A DNA stretch of 64,000 nucleotides, from assembly GCA_035048495.1 (NCBI GenBank), contig CM068545.1:22602741-22666740 (forward strand). Reading direction: 5' to 3'. Made by a program: the position numbers and the translations under genes. The notes beneath the pieces are model-generated. The model worked only from the letters and a program-made list of their open reading frames with translations, did no database searches and was not told where the DNA came from. Shown here piece after piece: positions 28,401 to 40,400 of the stretch (position 1 is its first letter; every line of letters begins with the position of its first letter). Source of the stretch: Euptelea pleiosperma. Its lineage: Eukaryota > Streptophyta > Magnoliopsida > Ranunculales > Eupteleaceae.

Positions 28401-31400
28401 TGCCATTTCGTATTCTTGGCTTTCAGACCCCTTTGTCTGTCCTGCGTCCCGATAGTCCAATATTTATTGTTCCTTCCAAAGTCTTTGGGTGTGTATGCTA
28501 TGTGCATGTTCATCGTCACTCTTGTGACAAACTTGATGCACGGGCCTTGAGATGTATTTTCCTAGGGTACCCTTCCACTCAGAAGGGATACAAATGCTAT
28601 CATCCAGGTTCGTGTCGGCGTTTCACATGCACAGGCCTTGAGATGTATTTTCTTAGGGTACCCTTCCACTCAGAAGGGATACAAATGCTATCATCCCGGT
28701 TTGTGTCGGCGTTTCACATGCACGGGCCTTGAGATGTATTTTCCTAGGGTACCCTTCCACTCAGAAGGGATACAAATGCTATCATCCGGGTTCGCGTCGG
28801 CGTTTCACATCTCTGGACGTCACCTTTGCTGAGCACGTTCCGTTCTTTGGCAGTAGGGTCTCTCTTCAGGGGGAGTGTGATATTGTGGACGAGAGCCCTA
28901 TCCCCATGCCGGTTCTTGTACCTATCTCCACTCCTGTGCCTATGGTCGAATCTGTGTCTACTATTGACAAGGACACTTCTACTACTACAGCGGCAGATAT
29001 GCGAGTTTATGTCAGATCCAGGAAAAAAGGACAAGTCACTGATTCTGTGCCTGTCAGTCTACCCTCTAATCTAGATCCAAGTATTGTTTCTATGCCTTCT
29101 TTTGTTCATGAGTCCTCAGAGACTCCTACTCCAGAGGAGGATCTACCCATTGTACTTTGTAAGGGTGTGCGCACTTGCACCGAGCACCCTATCTCTCACT
29201 TCGTTTCTTATCAGTCATTGTCTCCATCTTATCAGACATTTGTTAGCACTGTTTTGTCTGTTTACTTGCCATCTACCATTGCAGATGCACTTAGTCACCC
29301 AAAGTGGAAAGGGGCTATGATAGACGAAATGCAGGCTCTTGAAAAAAACAAGACGTGGGATGTTGTTTCTTTACCCAGGGGGTAGAAACCAGTAGGGTGC
29401 AAGTGGGTCTTCACCGTGAAGCACAAGGCAGATGGTTCCATTGATAGGTACAAAGCTCGGCTAGATTACCAAGAGACATTTGCACTTGTAGCCAAGATGA
29501 ACTCAATCAGGGTTCTATTGTCCTTGGTTGCAAACAGGTCATGGCCTTTACATCAGCTGGATGTAAAGAACGCTTTTCTACTTGGAGACCTAACAGATGA
29601 AGTTTACATGAAAGTGCCACCAGGGTTGAAGCTTGCTAAAAGTGAAGACAGGGTGTGCAGACTGATGAAAACTTTATATGAGTTGAAGCAATCTCCTCGA
29701 GCTTGGTTGGAACGGTTCAACAGTGCAGTTAGAAAGGTAGGCTACACATAGAGTCAGGCAGATCACATTCTGTTTGTGAAGCATCTACAGACAAGTATCA
29801 CTGCATTGATCGTATATGTGGATGACATAGTCATTACGGGGAGTGACCCAACAGAGATCACAAGGCCCAAGGCCTTCTTGTCGTCTGAGTTTGAGGTTGC
29901 CAGGTCATCGAGGGGCATCTTCATTTCACAGAGAAAGTATGTCTTAGACTTACTAAGCGAGACTGGGTATTTGGGTTTGCGACCAGCAGATACTCCTATT
30001 GATCAGAATCATCAGCTGAATTCCGAGGACGGTACACTTCTAGGTGATCCTGCCTTATTTCAGCGATTGGTTGGCAGATTGATATATTTTGCCCATACAC
30101 GGCCTGACATTGCTTATGCAGTAAGCGTCATTAGCCGATTCATGCATTCACCTCGGTCCCCACATCTTGAGGCTACACACAAAGTCCTTCGATATCTCAA
30201 GTGGTCACCAGGTCGAGGCATATTGTTTGGAGTTCATGGCCACCTCAAGGTGGAAGCATATAGTGATGCAGATTGGGTAGGTGCAGTGACCGATAGATGG
30301 TCTACATAAGGTTATTGTACCTTTGTTGGAGGCAACTTGGTGTCTAGGAAGAGCAAGAAACAATCAGTTGTCGCCCGATCCAGTGTAGAGGCAGAGTTCC
30401 GCTCCATGGAACATGGAGTGTGTGAGCTCTTGTGGTTGAAGATCATGTTAGCAAACTGGGAGTCAAGGTGACAGACCCAATGAGCCTCTATTGCGACAAC
30501 AAAGCGGCCATTAGCATTGCTCACAACCCAGTTCAGCATGACAGGACTAAACACATCAAGGTTGATAGGCAATTCATCAAGGAGAAGCTTCAGTAGGGAT
30601 TGATTTGTACACCCTACGTAAGGACTCGGTAGCAGGTTGCCGATATACTTACTAAGGGAGTCAACAAGTCAATCCTGAATACATTGATAGCCAAGCTGGG
30701 CATGATGGATATCTTCGCACCAGCTTCTGGGGGAGTGTTGGATTCTATGTACACCCACGTGGGGGTGTTCTTAGTGGGCTGCGTTCCACTACCCTACGTG
30801 GGGTTTATTCTCTATTGCTTATGGGTTAAGTGATGGGCCCATCCACTTAACCCACAATCTCTTTATTTCATGTTAGTGGGTTATGTGGTGGGCCCCCACT
30901 TGACTCACACGATTTCTCCTTTACTTGTAGAAGGGGTTTCCCTTACTTATAAATATTACTTATGAAAGATTGAATATTCACTTCAATCTCCCCATTATCT
31001 CTCAAACCCTAATCTCTCATTCTCTCCCTAATCTCCATTATCTCTCTTTCTCAATCTTTAGCATATTGGTGACAACCTCAAACAACAACAGTAACCCAAA
31101 AGTAGTTCTAGTTAACATTGTCATTATTTAAATACAAAACAAGTAATAAAAAAGCCATAAAACATAATAGATAGCAGATGTTCAAAATCTCAAATAGCCC
31201 ACAATTAGTTCTAGTTAACATTGCTATCATATAAAATATAATCATTAGCATCATCCCCATCATCATTGAATGGTTTAGCCTCCTCAATATATTCTTCTTC
31301 TTCTGTTTCCTTCGAATTGGCCTCTTCCTCTTCTGGCTCCCTTATTGAAGTCCTTGCCCTTACTCTTGACCTTGATTGTGATCTAATATTTGATGTTGAT

Positions 31401-34400
31401 TCACCAACTACAGCAGCTCTCGCAACAACACTCCATGTCAAGCTATCATCCTGAAACACCAATTCATCTTCTGCTTTTCCACCTTCTGTTTCCATCTCCC
31501 CAAGTAGTCATTCATTGCTTTCATCAATGTCTTTCAATAAGATAGGTTCAATTGTATCTTTCCTAAGTCCTATCATACCGATACTTAATATAATAGGCGA
31601 AAGTACAGAAATTTTACAAAAAAACATGTATTTTAGTGAGGCGCGTGCCTGAAGCCTGGTCTGAGGCGCGCGCTTTGAGCATAAGGCGCGCGCCTTACTA
31701 AACATGCCTCGCCGTGACCATTCTAAGGCACTTTAGGTGTGTCTTGCGCCTGAGGTGCGCGCCTTGACTACAGAGGTCAGGGACTTACTTATAATATGTT
31801 AGATTCTCCAGGTGGTCTTTTTAATTATGTAGATTGTCACATAATATGAATATTATTTGAAATTGTGTAAGCCTTACTGCTCTACATGATTTCTCATTTT
31901 TTTCCCCAATCTTCTCTTCTCTCTTCTCATTTACCCTAATCTCTTTATTCTTCTTGTTCTGGTTACGATCTAAGTTACAACAGTATCCTCATCCATGACT
32001 AGTTTCCATCTGTTGTGTCGATCTGGAACTCCAACATTTGCAAAAATCTATGTCCAACTTACTGAGTCATTCCAGTGGTATGCAAATTCGTAGTTATTAG
32101 ACCATCACTTACACAAGAAACATTCTAAAACTCTCAAGCTAGACATTTGTGGTTAAAGATTATCACTTAAGAGTTTAGAGTTACTTGGGCAATCCAGCAA
32201 GAATGTCTGGACTAAATTTATAAATTTACTTACTGGTGCATAAATACATTTGATCGTGTTATTGTCATATTATGCTCCATAGTCCAGATGAATTTGACTG
32301 AACATATGAACCGTTGAGTTTATTATTAAGAACAAGACCATCCAAACTTTAGAATATAAACATGAGTTAGTATAATATAGTGGCTTTACAAAGAGGTCGT
32401 GCCCAAGCCCATCCTTGATATTATGATAATTTTCATAACTGATCTTTGGAATTTGTTCCCTGAAATCTGCCTATGAGAAATAATATTCCTTTTTCTGTTT
32501 TCATATTAATAAGATGGCAAATGAGCTCCATGGAATTTTGCATGGCAATGTTCATTCGGTTAGTGGAGGAACATTGCAACCAGCACACCAGGGTGAAGAA
32601 TCATTTCTGCGCGAAGTTGTAACACCAATCTATCAGGTCATGCGCAAGGTAAACTATTTTTTATGCCACTGTCCCCTTATTTCAGATGTTCCAATTCATT
32701 AATTATTGCATGCCCATACACAAGTTCATAGTTGAAAAATCGATCTCTGTTTGGTGAAAAAGGAAGCCCGGAGAAACAAAGGAGGCACTGCAAGCCATTC
32801 AAAGTGGAGAAATTATGATGATTTGAATGAATATTTCTGGTAAGATTTTCCTTGAATTTTATGTCATTTCTCTTTATACAACTCTACAAGGTAACTATAG
32901 CTGAACATTCTGGTTCCTTGTGCAGGTCAGATAAATGTTTTAAGTTAGGGTGGCCAATGAACCGGGAAGCAGATTTTTTTGTGCATTCAGAGCAGACACC
33001 ACCAAATGAGGTTTTTCTCCATGTTTATTATGATGATGAACCACAAAATTGTTTTCATCTTTTTCTTGTTTCTAAATTTTTTGTCTATGTGAACATTTGT
33101 AGTATTTTGCTGAAGGATTAGCATTCCAAGCTGGACTAAAGATTTTTTTCAAATAATATGACTGATAGGACTAGAATAACAAGAAGAAAACTTAATGAAA
33201 AGAGGCCTATAAATGAGACTATGATCTCTGGAGTGCATGATGGATGAGATTCATTCATTTGGACATCATATGATAAATTTAGTACTATAATTTTTCTGAG
33301 GAACCACTTCTAATCAAGTAAGCATATTTATAGAGTATGGAGTTGGAAATCAGATAACTCTGATATTGATTACAAAACTTTTAACATTTCTATGAAATGA
33401 TTATTTCAAGTGGTATTGCTTGTCCTTTTGTTTAACACCTACACACGTATATGAGAGGTGTTCTCTACTTTTATTAATTTGCTTGGATGTAGGATTGATA
33501 CTTCATTGCAGTGCATTCCCAATAACACACTTGGGCCTGATTTGAGAATGATTAATAACAGAGAATGGAGGATAAAATATCCTCTCAGGCCCAAGAGTGA
33601 GCTGATTGATTCTCCTATAAAGAATTCTGAAATTTCTCAAATAGACAATTTAAATAAATGTATGCACTTTGTTGCAGCGACCTAACCAAGTCACTTCTGG
33701 AAAGAGGAAGCCCAAGACAAATTTTGTTGAAGTCCGTACATTTTGGCACCTCTTTAGAAGTTTTGATCGGATGTGGATATTCTTTATATTGGCTTTCCAG
33801 GTATAGTCAATTTTGAATTCTGATGAAGTTGGTATCAACCTTCTTTTGTAAGGAAGACAGCTGCAGCCATTGTTATTGGTTGGTTTTCAGGCTATGGTTA
33901 TTATTGGATGGAGTCCTTCGGGATCGCTTGCTGCTTTCTTTGACGAGAACGTATTTAAAAGCGTTATGAGTATTTTCATTACTTGGTCCCTACTCAATTT
34001 TATGCAAGGTACCATGTTTGAATCACTTTTAATTTCTTGCAATGTATTCTCGTGTCTATGTTTTTGTTATTGGTTATGATTCACGTCGAATCTACCGAAC
34101 ATACAATATAGTAGTAAGCCCATGATTTTATTTGTTTTGGCATCATGTGGCTGTTTAATATAACAGTTACACGTCCTGGATCCAACACCGACTTTGGATA
34201 CTGCTCTGCTGGCATACTTTAGTTTGTATTCCTACTTGGCTATCTTACTTTCTTTAATACCATCTATTATTGTGCAGCTACTCTGGATATAATTCTTAGC
34301 TGGAAAGCTTGGGGAAGCTTGAAATATACCCAAATTGCTCGATACCTTCTGAAATTCACAGTTGCAGCTGTATGGGTAATAGTCCTGCCCATAGGCTATT

Positions 34401-37400
34401 CCAGTTCTGTGCTGAATCCTACAGGACTAGTCAAATTTTTCAGCGATTGGGCTGGCAATTGGCAAAACCAGTCATTTTATAATTATGCTGTTGTAATTTA
34501 TTTGATGCCCAATATATTGGCTGCATTACTATTTTTGGTTCCACCTCTGCGGAGACACATGGAGCGTTCAAATTGGCGCATTATTGTTCTTCTTTTGTGG
34601 TGGGCCCAGGCAAGCTTTTCTTGCATTGGTACTTTTGGATGAATGATGGTTTCTTTTTCCTTTTTTTCCTCTTTTCTTGATCTGTGGTGTTTCTTACCCA
34701 TGTCTGACTGTATTACAGCCGAAACTATATGTGGGAAGAGGAATGCATGAGGATATGTTCTCACTTCTCAAGTAAGAAGCATATAAAGATCTCGGCTTTT
34801 CAATTTTAGGTGCCATTTTCTCTCACTAACAGGATAATATTTCATATGCTCAGATATACTCTGTTTTGGATCCTGCTCCTAATCAGCAAGTTTGCGTTCA
34901 GCTACTATGTTGAGGTGATTTTTTCTCCTTAAAAATCTTTTATGTGAATTTGGCAACCTAAGGGATTCAGATAAGTAGTCAGTATAAACTAAAAAGTACA
35001 GCATAGTGTGTATTCAGATTGTGAATGTATATATATTTGGCCTGTATCTTGGAGATGCCACTGAATACAATTATATTTGCTTTCTTGACCTTCCAATTAT
35101 GTAATCTATACTACTGACCGTATGCATGTTTGACCCATCCCTAGGTAGACCTACATACCAAATTTAAATAATGATTCATCTTATTTGGTGTAAGCTAGGG
35201 TACCCATAAATCTGTTTTTTTAGTAGATGTATTGGATACAACATGTATACTAGATCAACAAAAAAAATCTACACACTGTTGACTCATTAGGGTTATGCAT
35301 GTAAAATTACCATATGCCCCTTGATAGTAAAATGAAGTATTAAAATAACTATAGGCCTTGAATTCTGAGTAATTGGTACCTAATAAACATTTAACCTGTT
35401 CTTATTGAACATTGATCCCAATTACAACGACATACTATTGGTTATTAAGTATGTGAAACAGTGATCTCCTCTAGAATGTTTGAGAAATGGAAATACATAG
35501 AGAGGGGAGTTAGGGTTTTGAAAGGAATGAAGAAGAGACCAAGTAATAAGAAAAGGAAGTGAAGGATCGGATACGATGCTGCCCTACATATAGCTTGCTT
35601 GATGCTAGATGTAAGAATAAAGGAAGTAAAAAAAACAAAGCTTACAACAAGTGAAGAGTATAAAGATTAATTCACACAAATTATCTGAAAAATCATTGTT
35701 TAGTCAAGGGGAAAAGCACTAGTATAGTTTTCAAACAAGAACAATAAACTCCAAAACTAGTCGAAACATCCAGCACTTCACTATTTATATATTACTTAAA
35801 AAAAAATTACTGGTGGAGTGGAATTTTATTAGAGGCCAAAGGGCAAAAACCAAGGATTACAAATAAGAAGAGAACAGAAAGAGGAAGAGGTTCTTGAATG
35901 AGAACACATTCCACAAGGATACGACACGACACTAAATAGCAGCACCACCAATGAAAGACTCCCAGATTGAGCAAAAAGTAGCAACAGAATCCCCTTCGAA
36001 TTCCTTGAGGATCGAGCACCAATGAAATAGCATCATCTCGAGGTTTTCGATAAGACAATCTTCATTTTATTTTTTTCCTCAAAGATCCTTCTATTTCTTT
36101 CCTTCCAAATGCTCCAACAAATGGCATAAGGGAGGTCTCCACAAGATGTGACCTCGATCTTGAAACTGAACGCAACCCTGTTGTTGTAAATTATCAATTG
36201 AATTCTAAGGCATGACCCAACAAATGTTGAACATGTTGATGTAGAAATGCCAAACTCATGTATTGAACGAAAAATGATAAGAATATGGTTGACAGATTTA
36301 GGGGGGCGTTTGGCAACAAAAAAAGATGTAACATATTGACTTTTATAAGCCAAAAAGTTAAAAAGTTAGTTTGGATGTGTTTCATATTTTAACTTTTGAA
36401 AAGTTAAAAACTAACTTAAAACTGAAGCTAAATTTTTTTAGCTTTTAACTTCTAAGAGAAAGTACTTCTCAAGAATTAAAACGCCTCCGATGCTTATACT
36501 TTCTATGACTTTTTTGGTGGTAAAAAATCAACTAGTAACTTCTACTACAAGTAGAAGTACTTTTACTTCTCGTTCCCAAACGCTTCCTTAGCATTGTTTT
36601 TGCAAAAAAAAGCACTTGTTGTCCATGTTCTTTCCTCTACTGATCTAAATGGTTGATAGCTAAGATTTTATAAAGAGTAGCCATCCATATAAAAAAAGGC
36701 AATGTTGGAGGGTATAGAGCTACCCCAAATGAACCTTGTTGGAAAGCCAAAAACTCCATTACCCCCCAGCCAACCATAAGGGGTCAGAAGCATATGGCGA
36801 GAAAAAGGGGGAATCATGAATAGTGTCCTCTATTCCCATAGTAATGTTTTGTTTCTCTAATAACGGTAAAATAATAGGAATACTTTGGTTACATATGAAG
36901 ACATATAAAGACTAATAAAAGAAATAAAAGGGCGAAGTGGAAATAACACTCATAAATCTATAACAAATGTATATGTTAACACTCCCCCTCAAGCTTGTGC
37001 GTAGATATCTGTCATGCCCAACTTGCATAAAATCTCAACCAAGAAGGAGATGATGGAGTGGGAGAAAGGGGGAATCATGAATAGTGTCTATGATTCCCAC
37101 AGTAATGTTTTGTTTCACTAATGAAGGTAAAATTCTTCCTAGTTACAAATGAAGACATAAAGACCAATAAATGAAATAAAAGGGCGAAACATGAATAAAA
37201 TCCATAAAGCTATAACAAATACATATGTTAACACTCTTCAAGTGTGTGCGTATATTTGTCACACCCAACTCGCATAAATTTGGTAACACCCTTAGTAAGA
37301 ATGTATGCCAACTGATCTGTCTATTTCACAAATGGAATACAAACTTGAGCAGCGTGTAGCTTCTCCCATATGAAGTGGCAATCCACCTCAATATGCTTAG

Positions 37401-40400
37401 TCCAATCATGTTGTACCAGGTTGTAAGCAATGTTGGTAGCAGCTTCGTTATCGCAATAATGGCTCAATGGGCTTGGTGTATCAAATCTAGGATCTTGTAG
37501 TAACAACCGAAATCACAGAGCTTCACACACACCATGTGCCATCGTCCAATATTTCATCTCAACACCTCTCAACCAAGTCTTTTTTGCTACTCCAAGTTAC
37601 AAGGTTTCCACCCACGAAAGTACAACCAGAGATCGACCTTTGATCACATACCAAACCTACCCAATCAACATCTGTATATGTCTCTATTCTCAAGTGTCCA
37701 TGCCTAGATAACAATAAATCTCTTCCTGGAGCTGACTTCAAGTAATGAAGGATCCCGAAGGCAACTTCAAGGCGAGTGGTCCTTGGGGCGTGCATGTATT
37801 GTTCGGATGGGTGAGATGCAAATATATCAACTTCACTACTAGCCTCGGGAATTGTCTTGCATTACTCAAGAGCTCCCTATCCTGTCCATTCAAGCCATGG
37901 TTCTATTCAATAGGGGCATCTGCATATTGGGCTCAAAGTTTCTCTGTATGTTGAAGGCACATACTTCTATTTGTTGTCAGTATGAAGGAGAATATAATAT
38001 AAGATATATGGTGGGTGGAGATATTAATGTGGGTGTAATTGTTTTGACCTAGTAATATAAATTATATTGTGGGACGTTGGTAGATTAAACTCTCCAACGC
38101 TTTCCCTTCTTCTTTTTCTCTCTTCTTCTCCTCTCTTCCTGAAACCCTAAAATTCTACTTGGTATCCGAGCATAGCGAATCGAATCCGCACAAAAACTTC
38201 AGGGGTGAATCTCCTCACGCCTCAGACCTTCAAGGGGTGATCAACATTGCTGACGTCATCGCTGACGTCATGGAGCCGTACGACTGACGTCATCAGCTGT
38301 ATGGACAGGGTGCTCAAGATCTCCAAAACCTTCACCTTCCAGTAGATGACATTTTTCTAGGAATTTTGGTGATTTTTTGGGAATTTTTTGGACCTTTTTT
38401 GAGCATGTTATGGCTGATATTCGAAAATATTGAAAAACAAGCTCGTTTCAGTTCGTGGTGATTTGCGACCTCTTTCAAAGCTTCTTGGCTTCGATTGTTG
38501 CTTCGTTTTGGTCCCTCCCATTATTACCTACAGGCCTATGCCATTTATTTCAAGTTTGGTGGAGTATTGAGGCTGGGGGATCGATTTTTCCCCCCCTATT
38601 ATTACCGCCGGCGACTTTTTTGCCCTTATCGGGCATCACGAACACCCTCAATCCATGTTGGTTGGCTCCCCTATGCCTTTAATCCTTTCTTGGATGCTTT
38701 GTTGGAACTTTGGGATGATCCCATCACTCCGTGATCTCTTGGTTAGCGTGGCTTGAGTCGTTTGACTCGTTTCGATCTCCGTTGTGCCTCCGGTTTGTCT
38801 CAGATCGTGGTAGCTGTTTATTGGGTGGTCTTTTTCTATTATTTGCTTGTTATTTGTTGTTTGTGACGCAGCTATGCCGACGTCAGATGCATCCGGAGCC
38901 TCAGATGTGGTCTCCAGGCCTACCGGCCCCCCAGTTTCAGCCCCTACTCCATATGAAAACCCTGTGTTGCAGATCACCACTATCAAGCTGGCTGGAAAAA
39001 ATTATTTGGAATGGTCTAGGGCTGCCAAGATGTTTATTGGTGGCCGTGGAAAACAAGGATATCTCACTGGCCGTCTAGCCCTAAAGAGGATGACCCCGAG
39101 TTTGAGAAATGGGAATCGGGCAATTTGACTGTTATGTCGTGGCTTCTTAACTCTATGGAGCCCCACATCAGTCGAGGATTCCTATTTCATACTACTGCAA
39201 AGGAGATCTGGGACTCTGCATCTCAGACCTATTCCCAGCAAAAGAATGTTGCTCGTGTATATCAGTTGCGCCAGAGCATTGCCACTCTTCGTCAAGGAGA
39301 CTTGCCTTTGGCCGAGTATTTTGCTAAGCTTCGTAGCATGTGGGAGGAGCTTGATTATTATCAAGTTTTTACCCCTGCCTGTACCACAGATGGTAAGGCA
39401 TATCGCACGTTGGTGGATCAGAACAGGATATATGAGTTCCTTGCTGGCTTGAATGCTGATTTCGAGTTAGCCCGTGTCCAGTTGCTCAGTAAAGATGATT
39501 TACCCTCGCTTAACCAAGTATACGCCTATGTTCAAAGTGAAGAAAGTCGCAGAGATGTCATGTCTCATCTTCCCAAACATGAAAAGTCTGCCCTGGCTGC
39601 AGTTTCATCATCACAGAAACCACCACAGCATCGCCCTAAAGGTCTTCCACCTACTTGTGCTCATTGTGGCAAGAAAGGCCACAGTCAAGATAAATGCTGG
39701 AGTCTTCATATGTGTGAGGGGTGTGGCAAGAAGGGCCATAGTAAAGAAAAATGTTGGAATATTGTTGGACGACCCCCGCAGTCGTCCCTGCCGTCATCAC
39801 GCGCACCTCCCACTGCCCACAGCGTTGCTATGGATACTCCTACAGATCCATCCCCTTCATCGGACACACCACCAGTTACTATTTCTCGAGAGGAGCTCGA
39901 GAATATACGGCGCTTTATGGCCCACTTGGATGGACCTTCGGCCACTTCTGCAATTGCCCAGTCAGGTACCATCAGTTCTGCCCATCATGTTTCTGCCTCT
40001 ACTTCTTCCTCACCCTGGATTATTGATTTGGGGGCTTCAGAGCATATGACGGGTATGTCTACCTTATTTTCTTCCTATTCTGTGGGTTCTGGGGCTGATA
40101 AAGTCCGCATCGCAGATGGCACCCTTTCCTCTGTCTCTGGGAAAGGTTGTGTCATAGCCACATCTGAGATTTCTTTATCCTCTGTCCTTCATGTTCCCAA
40201 GTTTGATACTAACCTGCTTTCTGTTAGCTCTCTCACAAAAACCCTGAATTGTTGTGTCACTTTCTTTCCTTCTCATTGTGTGTTTCAGGACTTGGTCACG
40301 AGGAGGACGATTGGCACTGGATGTGAAGTGAATGGTCTCTATCTCCTGGATGCGTCTCCCACAGTTCCAGCAGCGTTGCAGTCTCGTAGTCATAATAATA

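Larger units (their letters stand above)
25091..31090 (+). mobile_element. E6: full-length Ty1/copia retrotransposon, sense strand
   Basis: LTRs 25091-25442 (352 bp) and 30736-31090 (355 bp) start TGTTGGATTC and end AAACAACA; they differ at roughly 17 positions by eye, so E6 is older than E2 and E8. The target duplication GTAAC is exact (25086-25090 and 31091-31095). The primer-binding site is at 25443 and the purine-rich tract CTGGGGGAG at 30727-30735. All copia domains are present in order but broken. E10 (47846-49238) belongs to the same family. Confidence 0.95.
24936..31771 (-). mobile_element. hAT-like transposon fossil, split by E6
   Basis: The two ends carry inverted GC-rich sequence: TAGTTAAGGGCGC at 24942 and GCGCCTTGACTA at about 31755. 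The parts flanking E6 are AT-rich. Minus-strand frames at 31705-31508 and 31495-31211 read [10 protein letters not shown], stop, [30 protein letters not shown] and an acidic tail, like the C-terminal tail of plant hAT transposases as I remember them. No target duplication was confirmed. E6 sits inside with its own duplication. Confidence 0.42.

Noticed and set aside
33458..33685. Possible extra callose synthase exon
   Set aside because: Its frame does not match family sequence, and the exon at 33678 joins directly to the one ending at 33010 with correct phase.
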